Assembly: GCF_023149135.1 (NCBI RefSeq)
Contig: NZ_JAIWJX010000002.1
Location: 186,001-250,000, forward strand
Direction: 5' to 3'
DNA: 64,000 bases
Source: Fictibacillus marinisediminis
Lineage (GTDB): Bacteria; Bacillota; Bacilli; Bacillales; Fictibacillaceae
How positions within the stretch are numbered: the stretch's first letter is position 1; each line of letters opens with the position of its first letter. Of this stretch, positions 1-8,681 are shown piece after piece. The notes beneath the pieces were generated by a model. The model worked only from the letters and a program-made list of their open reading frames with translations. It ran no database searches and had not been told where the DNA came from. The translations under genes were made by a program, and so were the position numbers.

Positions 1-399
1 AATACGGCTGAGCGCATAACCTTGTCCAAACGCTAGGACAAGAATGGAACTTACAGACACCTGAGAGACCACCTGAGCCGGCATCCGGAAGGCTGTGGTT
101 ACTGCCATGCCGACCAATACGACTAGAAGGATAGATCCTGCGTTCAATTTCAGCCAGTGCCCGATCAGCATGCTGATAATAACTCCGCCAATGACCCCGC
201 TCACTCTATAGATCGCCTTTTCCATCGATCCAGCAATAGTGACCTGCATCGTCAGCACAGCTGCCAGCGGAGCAAAGAACGGATAGTCATTTTGAGAGAG
301 ATGGGAGGAAACCATCCAGCCAAGGGCTGCGGCGATTGCTGTTTTCAATACTTGTAACGTCAGACCGAGACGTAAAAAGACTTCCAATCCTTTTCTCAA
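1..399 (-). CDS. FUSC/aromatic acid exporter family membrane protein, 3' part missing
   Basis: The N-terminal 133 residues of an integral membrane protein run off the left edge of the window. Hydrophobic helices alternate with short loops, and the stretch YPFFAPLAAVLTMQ followed by a glycine-rich second helix (VSGVIGGVIISMLIG) is typical of the FUSC/ArAE family (YgaE- and YqjA-like proteins of Bacillus), thought to export aromatic carboxylates. The start is a TTG at 399 with AAGGA eight bases upstream; no in-frame ATG lies nearby. The family is well supported; the substrate is unknown. Confidence 0.8.
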   Translation of the reverse strand, partial: MRKGLEVFLRLGLTLQVLKTAIAAALGWMVSSHLSQNDYPFFAPLAAVLTMQVTIAGSMEKAIYRVSGVIGGVIISMLIGHWLKLNAGSILLVVLVGMAVTTAFRMPAQVVSQVSVSSILVLAFGQGYALSRI

Positions 400-545
400 T
401 GGCGTTATCCTTTCTACATATAGTCTTGTAATTTGTCTTTTTCCAAAAGGGCTTGAGCTGAAACCTGTTCAGCAGCCTTACCTGTTTACAGTATAACCTT
501 GTTTCTTAGTAATTGATGCAGCTCTATATTCTCTGCAAACGGTTC

Positions 546-574
546 TTGACTTTTTCCAGAAAAATGAATATATT
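546..574 (+). promoter_or_regulatory. Sigma-A promoter of the proS leader
   Basis: TTGACT (546-551), a 17-bp spacer and TATATT (569-574). It lies just upstream of the T-box leader and would start RNA near 581. Confidence 0.6.
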
Positions 575-639
575 ATTTCTTAATCTAATATAAAAGAAGC
601 GTTGAAAAGGATTAGTAGAATGTAGTGGTTTTTTTCCTT

Positions 640-860
640 CAGAAAAAAACTTCGTCTTTCCAAAGAGAGGAAACTTACAGCTGAAAGGTTTCCGGGAGAC
701 AGCATTCGAACCTGCCTTGGAGTTCGGCATCGTTCATAAGATGTCTGCGGGAAGTTCCGTTACCAAAATGAGTGTACAGAGTGAATTCGTCTGTAAATAA
801 GGGTGGTACCACCAATACCCCGGTCCCTTTTAAAGGATCGGGTTTTTTTGCGTTCTTTTT
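640..860 (+). promoter_or_regulatory. T-box riboswitch controlling proS
   Basis: The leader holds the T-box signature AAGGGTGGTACCACC (800-813), whose GGTACCACC part pairs with an uncharged tRNA acceptor end in the antiterminator. A stem-I-like hairpin with an AGAGAG element precedes it (663-693), and an intrinsic terminator follows. Because the next gene is a prolyl-tRNA synthetase, the tRNA should be tRNA-Pro. CCT triplets at 711-713 and 715-717 are candidate specifiers, but I could not fold the specifier loop with certainty. Confidence 0.9.
818..848 (+). terminator. T-box terminator hairpin
   Basis: A CCCGGTCC / GGATCGGG stem is followed by seven T. It is the OFF structure that competes with the T-box antiterminator. 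Confidence 0.8.
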
Positions 861-890
861 CACGGTTCTTACAATAGAAAGGAAGAGATA

Positions 891-2330
891 ATGATGCGAA
901 AAGAAAAAAAGCAGGTTGAAGAAATTACTGCCATGGAAGCTGATTTTGCACAATGGTACACTGACGTCGTCCGTAAAGCGGATCTCGTCGATTACGCAAG
1001 TGTGAGAGGATCCATGATCATCCGTCCATACGGATATGCGATCTGGGAACATATCCAAAAAGAACTCGACCGCCAGATTAAGGAGACCGGTCATGAGAAT
1101 GTCTATCTTCCATTGTTTATACCAGAGAGCCTCCTTCAAAAAGAGAAAGATCATATCGAAGGATTTGCTCCTGAAGTGGCATGGGTTACACACGGGGGAG
1201 AGGAGAAGCTTGCGGAGCGCCTCTGTGTCCGTCCGACTTCTGAAGTGCTTTTCTGCGAGCATTATGCGAACATCATTCATTCCTATCGTGACCTTCCAAA
1301 GCTGTATAACCAGTGGGGCAATGTTGTTCGCTGGGAGAAAACCACGCGTCCTTTCCTTCGCTCTCTTGAATTTCTTTGGCAGGAAGGCCACACGTGCCAT
1401 GCGACCGATGAGGAAGCGGGAGAGGAAACCCGAAGGATGCTTGAAGTTTATGCGGATGTATGTGAAGACTATTTAGCGGTGCCTGTCCTTCGTGGCCGGA
1501 AAACAGACAAAGAAAAGTTTGCCGGAGCGAAGTTCACACTGACGATTGAAAGCTTGATGCATGACGGAAAAGCATTGCAGACAGGGACATCTCATCACCT
1601 GGGAAGCGGATTTGCTGAAGCATTTGGCATTCAATACACCGACAAGCAAGGGAAACTTCAGCACGTACACCAAACATCCTGGGGAATCACGACTCGCCTG
1701 ATCGGTGCTTTGATCATGGTGCACGGAGACAACCGAGGGCTTGTTCTTCCACCAAAAATCGCTCCAGTCCAAGTGATGGTCATCCCGATTGCTCAGCATA
1801 AAGAAGGGGTGCTCGACAAGGCGTATGAGCTTAAAGAGCAGCTGAACAAAACGGTCCGGGCGGGGATTGATGCATCCGATAAGTCACCGGGTTGGAAATT
1901 CAGCGAGCATGAGATGAAAGGTGTACCGATTCGCATTGAGATTGGCCCGAAGGATATCGAAAAGCATCAGGCTGTTGCGGTCCGCAGGGATACAGGAGAA
2001 AAAATCTTCCTTTCTCTTGATGAACTGGAAACACGTATTCCGCTTCTGCTGGAAGAAATCCAAAAAGGTCTGCTGCAAAAAGCAAAGGCACACCGCGAAG
2101 AGAAAACGAACATCGCCCTCAGCATGGACGAATTCAAAGCGGTACTGGAATCTAATCCTGGTTTCATTAAAGCCATGTGGTGCGGAGACCGTGAGTGTGA
2201 GGATCAAATAAAAGAAGAGACAGGCGCGACTTCCCGCTGTATGCCATTTGAGCAGGAGGTTATTTCGAAAACGTGTGTTTGCTGCGGACAAGAAGCGGAA
2301 GAGCTTGTCTATTGGGCAAAAGCTTATTGA
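891..2330 (+). CDS. proS: Proline--tRNA ligase, archaeal/eukaryotic-like (ProS type 3)
   Basis: A cytoplasmic class II aminoacyl-tRNA synthetase that charges tRNA-Pro. At 479 residues it has the short architecture of ProS type 3, without the long editing insertion of the bacterial ProS of about 565 residues. Visible marks are the class II motif RPTSE (residues 114-118), an anticodon-binding domain around 285-390, and a C-terminal zinc-type domain with WCGDREC and CVCCG cysteines. ATG 891 is preceded by GGAAGAG; ATG 894 is an alternative. A T-box leader implies induction on proline starvation. This form often exists beside a housekeeping ProS, which is not in this window. Confidence 0.95.
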   Translation: MMRKEKKQVEEITAMEADFAQWYTDVVRKADLVDYASVRGSMIIRPYGYAIWEHIQKELDRQIKETGHENVYLPLFIPESLLQKEKDHIEGFAPEVAWVTHGGEEKLAERLCVRPTSEVLFCEHYANIIHSYRDLPKLYNQWGNVVRWEKTTRPFLRSLEFLWQEGHTCHATDEEAGEETRRMLEVYADVCEDYLAVPVLRGRKTDKEKFAGAKFTLTIESLMHDGKALQTGTSHHLGSGFAEAFGIQYTDKQGKLQHVHQTSWGITTRLIGALIMVHGDNRGLVLPPKIAPVQVMVIPIAQHKEGVLDKAYELKEQLNKTVRAGIDASDKSPGWKFSEHEMKGVPIRIEIGPKDIEKHQAVAVRRDTGEKIFLSLDELETRIPLLLEEIQKGLLQKAKAHREEKTNIALSMDEFKAVLESNPGFIKAMWCGDRECEDQIKEETGATSRCMPFEQEVISKTCVCCGQEAEELVYWAKAY

Positions 2331-2461
2331 TCGATTCCTATATAGTTTTGATATAAAACAAAAAGGGAATGTACCGAATTACAGTTAAGAATTTTGCTTC
2401 TAGAAACCATGGAAGCACAATAAACTACAGTTATCCATTAAAAAAAACTTCACAAAATTTT

Positions 2462-2490
2462 TTGACTACTCAGGCAACAGGCGTTATAAT
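2462..2490 (+). promoter_or_regulatory. Sigma-A promoter
   Basis: TTGACT (2462-2467), a 17-bp spacer and a perfect TATAAT (2485-2490). It drives the small membrane protein that starts at 2513. Confidence 0.8.
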
Positions 2491-2512
2491 CATTGAAAAG
2501 GAAGTGAGAACA

Positions 2513-2659
2513 ATGAATACTTTAAAAAAGATAGTTGTTCGCGTAATAGGATCTAATCTTCTAGTGCTTTTCGCCATTTTACTTCTTCCGGTGTTCCTGT
2601 TGACTGACAATGTCAATGTGTTTCAGGATCTTGTAGACTATATTTTCAAGCCAGATTAA
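2513..2659 (+). CDS. Small membrane protein, 48 aa, unknown function
   Basis: The 48-residue product has a basic N-terminus (MNTLKKIVVRVIGSN), one hydrophobic segment (about residues 14-30) and an acidic C-terminus. I do not recognise a family. The gene is credible because it has its own near-consensus sigma-A promoter at 2462-2490, a Shine-Dalgarno AAGGAAG at proper distance from ATG 2513, and a strong terminator right after the stop. The longer in-frame reading from 2369 begins upstream of the promoter and is unlikely. It is a monocistronic unit between proS and the YdcZ-type gene. Confidence 0.65.
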   Translation: MNTLKKIVVRVIGSNLLVLFAILLLPVFLLTDNVNVFQDLVDYIFKPD

Positions 2660-2666
2660 TAATTAA

Positions 2667-2692
2667 ACACCACCAACTGTGTGGTGTTTTTT
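2667..2692 (+). terminator. Intrinsic terminator
   Basis: ACACCAC / GTGGTGT stem with a seven-base loop and a T-run. It ends the small membrane protein transcript. Confidence 0.85.
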
Positions 2693-2742
2693 GTTGAGTA
2701 AAAGTACATAGTTGAAAAAACAAAGAGTAAGGAGAGAACGCA

Positions 2743-3186
2743 ATGGCAAAAGTCATCGTGCTGCTGCTTGCTTTGTTTTCCGGAATGGGGCAAAGCATGC
2801 AGGCAGCTGTAAACGGAACGCTTGGAAAGAAGATTGGTTCTATCGAAGGTGCTTTCGTTTCCTTTTTTACGGGAACCGTGATGCTCCTTATTTTAATGCT
2901 GATATGGGGGAACGGCAGTCTCAGTACAGTGTGGAACGTCCCGAAATGGAACCTTATCGGGGGTGTACTGGGGGCCATTTATGTATTTATTGTTATCATG
3001 GCTGTTCCGAAGATTGGAGTAACAAGTGCCATTACGGCAGTCATCATTGGCCAGCTGATCATGAGTGTTGTCATTGATCATTTTGGATGGTTTGGCAATG
3101 AACCATTCCATTTTACGTATAAAAGGATGATCGGGCTCGTTCTGATGTTTGCCGGCCTCTATTTTGTTTTCTCGGACAAGCATTAA
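2743..3186 (+). CDS. DMT family transporter, YdcZ (DUF606) type
   Basis: This 147-residue protein has four to five predicted hydrophobic helices and a QAAVNGTLGKKIGSIEGAF segment typical of the YdcZ/DUF606 branch of the drug/metabolite transporter superfamily. Such proteins are half-size and often act as pairs; only one is present here. ATG 2743 follows AAGGAGAG. The substrate is unknown. It sits alone between two terminator-bounded units and does not appear co-transcribed with putP, since a promoter-like region with a cre site intervenes. Confidence 0.85.
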   Translation: MAKVIVLLLALFSGMGQSMQAAVNGTLGKKIGSIEGAFVSFFTGTVMLLILMLIWGNGSLSTVWNVPKWNLIGGVLGAIYVFIVIMAVPKIGVTSAITAVIIGQLIMSVVIDHFGWFGNEPFHFTYKRMIGLVLMFAGLYFVFSDKH

Positions 3187-3315
3187 GCACAAATAGTTTC
3201 TAAATAAAAGCATTGTTTAAAAAAATTTGCTGTGATAAATTTTTAAATAGAGCTACTTTTCAGTTATTTAAGCATTGGTAAGATAGCCGGGGAGCAGCAT
3301 TTTTTCTGTTCAATC

Positions 3316-3329
3316 TGAAAGCGTTAACA
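3316..3329 (+). promoter_or_regulatory. Catabolite-responsive element (cre) upstream of putP
   Basis: TGAAAGCGTTAACA matches the CcpA consensus TGWAARCGYTWNCW at every position. It lies 39 bases before the putP start, so carbon-catabolite repression of proline uptake is expected. Confidence 0.75.
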
Positions 3330-3367
3330 AAGAGAAAAGTATCGAAAGGGAAAAAGGGGGAGAAACA

Positions 3368-4834
3368 ATGGAATATGGGGTAATAGTGTCCATCGGCATT
3401 TATATGGCCGGGATGCTGCTGATCGGCTGGTTTGCGTACCGAAGAACAGCGAACTTGACTGATTATATGCTGGGAGGCAGAGATTTGGGGCCTGCAGTCA
3501 CAGCACTGAGTGCGGGGGCATCGGATATGAGCGGCTGGCTGCTCATGGGTCTGCCGGGAGCAATGTATGTTTCCGGTTTAAGTGCGGGGTGGATCGTTGT
3601 TGGTCTGACAGCGGGTGCCTATCTAAACTGGTTATTTGTGGCACCGCGTCTTCGTACGTATACGGAAATAGCAAATAATTCTATTACTATTCCGGATTAC
3701 TTTGAAAATCGATTCAAGGATACATCCCGAATTCTAAGAATTACATCAGCAATTGTTATTTTGATTTTCTTTACGTTTTATACTTCATCTGGAATGGTTT
3801 CAGGCGGCGAACTTTTTAAGACGGCATTCAATCTCGATTACACATGGGGAATTTGGCTGACCGCCAGTGTCGTGGTTCTGTATACGCTGTTTGGCGGTTT
3901 TCTTGCCGTCAGCTGGACGGATTTTGTTCAAGGGACGATCATGTTTATTGCGTTAATCCTCGTTCCGGTCGTAACAATCTTTCAACTCGGCGGCACAGGT
4001 TCGACTTTTACAGAAATTCAATCCATCGATCCGAAATTGCTTGACGCCTTTAAAGGAACAAGCTTGATCGGAATTGTTTCTCTCTTGGCATGGGGACTTG
4101 GTTATTTTGGACAGCCTCATATCATCGTCCGTTTTATGGCCATTTCTTCTGTCAAACAGATGAAAAATGCCAGAAGAATCGGAATGGGCTGGATGATTTT
4201 CTCCATTGTTGGAGCAATGTTTACAGGTTTGGTTGGTATTGCATATTTCAATCTTAACGGCGGAGGGCTTGGTGAGAAAAAGGCTGAAACCGTATTTATC
4301 GTTTTATCCGACGTACTTTTTCATCCGCTGATTACGGGATTCCTGCTAGCCGCTATTTTAGCAGCGGTTATGAGTACGATTTCATCACAGCTGCTTGTCA
4401 CATCGAGTGCTGTTACAGAGGATTTTTATAAAGCGTTCTTTAAGCGATCCGCTTCAGACAAAGAACTTGTATTGGTCGGACGCCTTTCTGTATTGGCGAT
4501 CTCAGTGATCGCTTTAGTTCTTGCTCTTAATCCGAATAAAACCATCCTTAACCTTGTTGGCTATGCGTGGGCAGGATTTGGAGCGGCGTTTGGGCCGGTC
4601 GTTCTTCTAAGTTTATACTGGAAACGAATGACGAAATGGGGAGCCTTTTATGGGATGCTTTCGGGTACACTGACCGTTATTATCTGGGAGCAAATTAAAG
4701 CGTTTGAAGCAGTGTACGAGATTATTCCAGGATTTATCGTTTGCTCCGTCGTTATTGTGGCGGTCAGCATGATGACAGCAAAACCATCTGCTGAGATCGA
4801 ATCAGAATTTGAAGAAGCACAAAAGATTGCGTAA
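3368..4834 (+). CDS. putP: Sodium/proline symporter
   Basis: This 488-residue sodium:solute symporter family protein couples Na+ entry to proline uptake across the membrane. It has about 13 hydrophobic helices, the N-terminal YMLGGRDLGP motif, the SAGASDMSGWLLMGLPG stretch that holds sodium-site residues in PutP/OpuE, and a short polar C-terminus. Its length is usual for the family. ATG 3368 follows AAAGGGGGAG. A perfect cre site lies in the leader. OpuE of B. subtilis is the same family, so a role in osmoprotection rather than catabolism is possible; CcpA control favours catabolic use. Confidence 0.92.
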   Translation: MEYGVIVSIGIYMAGMLLIGWFAYRRTANLTDYMLGGRDLGPAVTALSAGASDMSGWLLMGLPGAMYVSGLSAGWIVVGLTAGAYLNWLFVAPRLRTYTEIANNSITIPDYFENRFKDTSRILRITSAIVILIFFTFYTSSGMVSGGELFKTAFNLDYTWGIWLTASVVVLYTLFGGFLAVSWTDFVQGTIMFIALILVPVVTIFQLGGTGSTFTEIQSIDPKLLDAFKGTSLIGIVSLLAWGLGYFGQPHIIVRFMAISSVKQMKNARRIGMGWMIFSIVGAMFTGLVGIAYFNLNGGGLGEKKAETVFIVLSDVLFHPLITGFLLAAILAAVMSTISSQLLVTSSAVTEDFYKAFFKRSASDKELVLVGRLSVLAISVIALVLALNPNKTILNLVGYAWAGFGAAFGPVVLLSLYWKRMTKWGAFYGMLSGTLTVIIWEQIKAFEAVYEIIPGFIVCSVVIVAVSMMTAKPSAEIESEFEEAQKIA

Positions 4835-4843
4835 GACGTAGGA

Positions 4844-4875
4844 AAGGCCGTCCTGTTTGACAGGGCGGCTTTTTT
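4844..4875 (+). terminator. Intrinsic terminator of putP
   Basis: GCCG-T-CCTG / CAGG-G-CGGC stem with a TTTGA loop and a run of six T. Confidence 0.85.
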
Positions 4876-4896
4876 AAATTTCTGGAAAATTCAATC

Positions 4897-4926
4897 TTGA
4901 CCGGGACCGCCATTCTGTCATATAGT
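4897..4926 (+). promoter_or_regulatory. Sigma-A promoter of the marR-MMPL operon
   Basis: TTGACC (4897-4902), an 18-bp spacer and TATAGT (4921-4926). Transcription would begin near 4933, just before the palindrome at 4940-4956. Confidence 0.6.
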
Positions 4927-4939
4927 TATCATCGTGAAC

Positions 4940-4956
4940 AGTTCAATTCTTGAACT
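4940..4956. promoter_or_regulatory. Probable MarR operator
   Basis: A perfect 7-bp inverted repeat, AGTTCAA-TTC-TTGAACT, lies directly downstream of the promoter and before the MarR gene. This is a usual position for autorepression. Confidence 0.65.
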
Positions 4957-4981
4957 AGTTATAGTCTAAGTAGGAAAATGG

Positions 4982-5431
4982 GTGAATACAATGGATGTTG
5001 GGAAATGGCAAAGCATACTTGGCCGGTATGAAGCGGCTTCCTTTACAGTGAATAAAAGGTTCGGTGCCCTGATCAAGGAGCAGCTTCAGGATGTGCTGAC
5101 GAATGACCAGCACATGACGTTAAGCTATATTAAAAGATTCGGATCCTGCACGACGACAGAGCTGGCAGAGGCGTTTTGTGTACAAAAGAGCGCCATTACA
5201 GCCATTGTTACGCGGCTGGCAGAGAAAGGATATATCGATCGGATCAGAGACCAAAAGGATAGAAGAATTGTGTACTTGTCTTTGACAGAAGAAGGGTTAA
5301 AGGTCTTTCAATGGGCAGATGAGAAAGTTTTTGAGGTGGTTGCTCCTTTTCTTAAGGTGTTCAGTGAAGAAGAGATTGATTCGTTCTTGAACCTGTACGA
5401 GAAACTGGCATCTGTACTGAATGAGGAGTAG
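4982..5431 (+). CDS. MarR family transcriptional regulator
   Basis: A 149-residue winged-helix regulator. The recognition region TTELAEAFCVQKSAITAIVTRLAEKGYIDRIRDQKDRRIVYLSLTEEG (about residues 57-103, quoted in pieces: HTH, then the DxRxxxLxLT wing) is diagnostic for MarR. The start is GTG 4982 with AGG seven bases upstream; ATG 4991 is an alternative. It lies 15 bp before the MMPL transporter gene in one operon, the same layout as ydgG-ydgH of B. subtilis, so it most likely represses its own operon through the palindrome at 4940-4956 and is released by a toxic ligand. Confidence 0.9.
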   Translation: MNTMDVGKWQSILGRYEAASFTVNKRFGALIKEQLQDVLTNDQHMTLSYIKRFGSCTTTELAEAFCVQKSAITAIVTRLAEKGYIDRIRDQKDRRIVYLSLTEEGLKVFQWADEKVFEVVAPFLKVFSEEEIDSFLNLYEKLASVLNEE

Positions 5432-5446
5432 GGGAGGAGAGAAAGA

Positions 5447-8400
5447 ATGAGAGCGGTGTTAAAAGGAAAGTGGATCATTGCAGCAGTCTGGCTAGCACTT
5501 GTCATTGTGCTGGCGCTGCTCGCACCTAATATGGCAGACCTGGTGAGGGAAAAGGGGCAGATTAATGTTCCAGATGGATATTCGTCGAGCTATGCCCAAA
5601 AAATGCTGAATGATTTGGATAAAAAAGAAAAGTCGGCAGATGAATCGCAGGTTGCCCTTGTGTTTCACAGCAGTAAAAAACTGACTGAAAGCGAAAAAAA
5701 CGAGGTCAAAAGCGCTGTAGCGAAACTGGAACAGGATAAGAACGACCTTGGGATCAGCGAAGTGCTATCACATTTCAAGGAAAAAGAGCTGAAAGACCAG
5801 CTTGCGTCAAAGGACGGAAAGACCATCCTTTCCTTAGTCACGGTAAAAATAGGCGACAAGGAGCCGGCTGACATTTCAAAATCACTCTACAGTGAATTAA
5901 AAGACGTAAAAGTACCGCATTATTACACAAGCAGCTGGATGATTGACGAGGATGTGGTCGCAAGTTCTCAGGAAGGGCTCAAAAAAACCGAATACATAAC
6001 GGTTGTCTTCATTCTTGCCGTTCTGTTCGTTGTTTTCCGCTCGTTTATTGCACCGCTTGTCCCGCTTGTTACCGTTGGGATCAGCTATGTTGCGGCACAA
6101 TCGATCGTAGCCTTTTTAGTGGATAAATGGAACTTCCCGCTGTCCACGTTTACCCAGATCTTTCTTGTCGCGGTCCTATTCGGAATCGGAACAGATTATT
6201 GCATCCTGCTTCTCAGCCGCTTTAAAGAAGAGATGGGCCGGAATGAGAGTCTACTGGATGCGATTATCACCACTTACAAGACGGCGGGAAGAACCGTATT
6301 TTTCAGCGGCCTTGCCGTGATGATCGGCTTTGCGGCCATCGGTTTCTCAACCTTTAAACTCTATCAGTCTGCTGCAGCTGTTGCAATTGGAGTCGCGGTG
6401 CTGCTGCTGGCATTATTAACGCTCGTTCCGTTTTTCATGGCGGTGCTCGGCACCAAGCTGTTCTGGCCATCAAAAGCGGCAATGGAGCATAAACAAAGCA
6501 GGATTTGGGGAGCTGCAGGGTCGTTCTCCTTTAAACGCCCGCTCGTTACGCTTCTTATCGTAGCCGCCATCGTCACTCCTTTTCTTGCAACTTATGATGG
6601 AGATTTGTCCTTTAACTCTTTGGATGAGATTGGCGATAAATATAACTCGGTAAAAGCGTTTAATGTTATCTCTGACAGCTTTGGTCCAGGAGAATCCCTT
6701 CCTGCCAAAATTGTCGTAAAAAATGATGAGCCAATGGACCGCTCGGAGTATTTGGCAACCATTGAGAAAATCAGCCGTGAAGTCGAACAGATCAAAGGTG
6801 TGGACCGGGTGCGCAGTGCCACACGGCCGGTAGGCGAGGAGCTGAAAGATCTCCAGGTCGCTCATCAGGCAGATTCTCTGGATAATGGATTAGAAAAAGG
6901 CAACAAGGGATTGAAAAAAATCAGCGGAGGATTGGCTGAAGCAAGCACGCAGCTTAGCAATTCCCAGCCCAAGATGAAGCAGACGACAGACGGAATCGGT
7001 GAGCTGGTGACTGGCACCAACAAACTTAAAACAGGAATCGGTGACCTGTCCGGCGCGCTTTCCCAGATCGAAAAAGGTATGCGTGACGGCTCCAAAGGCG
7101 CAGGGGACCTGAAAGAGGGCGTGCAGCAGGCGAAGTCGAGTGCAGACCTGCTATACCAAAGTAATCAGAAGCTTCTTTCCGGCTATAAAGAAATGGAAAG
7201 CGGTCTGGGACAGCTGCAAGGCGGCTATGCCAAAACAGCACAGCAGCTGAGTACCACCTCAAAAAGTCTTGCGCAACTAAAGGGAAACTTCACTCATTTA
7301 GAAAAAAAATACGCGAGTACAGTTAAAAGCAAAGACATTAACAGCGATTCTGATTACCAGGCCATCAAAGGCACGTTTACTCAGCTTCAAGGCGGCCTAG
7401 GCCAGCTGGCAGCTGGTTTGGATAAATTGAATGGAAACCTGAATAGAGTAAAAACCAACATGGGAAAAGCCAATGACGGCTTGAGTAAAGTAGTCGGCGG
7501 CCAAAAACAGCTGGCTGACGGACTCAGCTCGATTTCAGCGGGGCTTGGCCAGTTAGAAACAGGAATCAATAAGGCTGCAGACGGACAGCAGCAAGTTATC
7601 GGAAAGCTGCCAGAAGTACAGGGCGGTTTAGCTAAAATCGCCGGTGGACAGGAGCAGCTGAAGAGCGGTTTTTCACAGATGGACCGCCAGCTTTCAGAGC
7701 TCTCTGACGGGCTTGGGCAAAGCGCGGCAGGCATTAAAAAGGTTTCAGGCGGAATCGATTCTGCCAACGATTACCTTCACTCTCTGTCTTCATCACCTGA
7801 CCCGGAGATGGCGGGCTGGTTCCTGCCTGAAGATGTACTGAACAACAAGGATTTTCAGCAGGTGTTCGATAACTATATGCCGGGTGACCGCAAACTGACA
7901 ACGCTTGATGTCATCTTTAAAGAAAACCCTTATTCACAGCAAGCACTCGGACAGGTGGATGAAATCAAGCAAGCGGTTAAGCGTGCAACAGCCGGTACCA
8001 ACCTTGAGAATGCACAGGTTGGGATCAGCGGAGTAACAAGCATCTACTCTGATCTGAACGATATCTCGGCTTCTGATTATTCGAGAACGGTTGTTTTAAT
8101 GTTAGTAGGGATTGCGATTATTCTCATCATCATGCTGCGATCCTTTATTATGCCGCTTTATATTATCGCTTCCCTGGTCTTAACGTATTATACAGCGATG
8201 GCTTTTACAGAAACCATTTTTGTCAATGTACTGGGTTATTCCGGCATCAACTGGGCGGTACCGTTTTTTGCCTTTGTTATCTTGGTGGCGCTTGGAGTAG
8301 ATTACAGTATCTTCCTTATGGACCGGTTTAACGAATACAAGTCACTGTCCGTAAAAGAGGCGATGCTTTCTTCCATGAAGAATATGGGGACCGTCATTAT

Positions 8401-8599
8401 CTCAGCGGTTGTCATTCTCGGAGGCACATTTGCGGCGATGTATCCTTCAGGGGTTCTGTCGCTGCTGCAAATCGCCACAATTATTTTAAGTGGTCTCTTG
8501 CTCTATGCGTTTGTCATTTTACCGCTGTTTGTTCCGGTTATGGTGAGAACGTTCGGAAAAGCAAACTGGTGGCCATTTATGGATTCAAAAAAAGAATAA
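5447..8599 (+). CDS. MMPL family (RND-type) transporter, YdgH-like
   Basis: A 1050-residue membrane transporter. Two halves each carry a large extracellular domain followed by five to six helices, with the MMPL motifs GTDYCILLLSRFKEE near residue 265 and GVDYSIFLMDRF near 950. Between them, residues about 475-780 form a long glutamine- and glycine-rich coiled coil with repeated GL..L..G units, like the YhgE/Pip-type extracellular linker. It probably exports a lipid or hydrophobic toxin using the proton gradient. It is longer than B. subtilis YdgH (about 885), mainly through this linker. It is co-transcribed with the MarR gene and followed by a terminator. Confidence 0.9.
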   Translation: MRAVLKGKWIIAAVWLALVIVLALLAPNMADLVREKGQINVPDGYSSSYAQKMLNDLDKKEKSADESQVALVFHSSKKLTESEKNEVKSAVAKLEQDKNDLGISEVLSHFKEKELKDQLASKDGKTILSLVTVKIGDKEPADISKSLYSELKDVKVPHYYTSSWMIDEDVVASSQEGLKKTEYITVVFILAVLFVVFRSFIAPLVPLVTVGISYVAAQSIVAFLVDKWNFPLSTFTQIFLVAVLFGIGTDYCILLLSRFKEEMGRNESLLDAIITTYKTAGRTVFFSGLAVMIGFAAIGFSTFKLYQSAAAVAIGVAVLLLALLTLVPFFMAVLGTKLFWPSKAAMEHKQSRIWGAAGSFSFKRPLVTLLIVAAIVTPFLATYDGDLSFNSLDEIGDKYNSVKAFNVISDSFGPGESLPAKIVVKNDEPMDRSEYLATIEKISREVEQIKGVDRVRSATRPVGEELKDLQVAHQADSLDNGLEKGNKGLKKISGGLAEASTQLSNSQPKMKQTTDGIGELVTGTNKLKTGIGDLSGALSQIEKGMRDGSKGAGDLKEGVQQAKSSADLLYQSNQKLLSGYKEMESGLGQLQGGYAKTAQQLSTTSKSLAQLKGNFTHLEKKYASTVKSKDINSDSDYQAIKGTFTQLQGGLGQLAAGLDKLNGNLNRVKTNMGKANDGLSKVVGGQKQLADGLSSISAGLGQLETGINKAADGQQQVIGKLPEVQGGLAKIAGGQEQLKSGFSQMDRQLSELSDGLGQSAAGIKKVSGGIDSANDYLHSLSSSPDPEMAGWFLPEDVLNNKDFQQVFDNYMPGDRKLTTLDVIFKENPYSQQALGQVDEIKQAVKRATAGTNLENAQVGISGVTSIYSDLNDISASDYSRTVVLMLVGIAIILIIMLRSFIMPLYIIASLVLTYYTAMAFTETIFVNVLGYSGINWAVPFFAFVILVALGVDYSIFLMDRFNEYKSLSVKEAMLSSMKNMGTVIISAVVILGGTFAAMYPSGVLSLLQIATIILSGLLLYAFVILPLFVPVMVRTFGKANWWPFMDSKKE

Positions 8600-8607
8600 G
8601 ATACAAG

Positions 8608-8638
8608 CAGCGTACACACGGTGTACGCTGTTTTTTTT
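8608..8638 (+). terminator. Intrinsic terminator
   Basis: A perfect 10-bp stem CAGCGTACAC / GTGTACGCTG with a 3-nt loop and eight T. It ends the marR-MMPL operon. Confidence 0.92.
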
Positions 8639-8640
8639 AC

Positions 8641-8671
8641 AAAAAAAGAGACAAGATCTAGATCTTGTCTC
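8641..8671 (-). terminator. Intrinsic terminator of the glycine-rich gene
   Basis: A perfect self-complementary stem (GAGACAAGATCT and its complement, 8648-8671) is followed on the minus strand by seven T. It ends the minus-strand gene at 8682-9011. Confidence 0.8.
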
Positions 8672-8681
8672 CAAGGGTTTG

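Noticed and set aside
675-1400. 241-residue minus-strand frame across the T-box and proS
   Set aside because: It is the antisense shadow of a certain gene and a structured leader.
2369-2512. Longer N-terminus for the 48-residue protein
   Set aside because: It would place the promoter inside the coding sequence and has no ribosome site.
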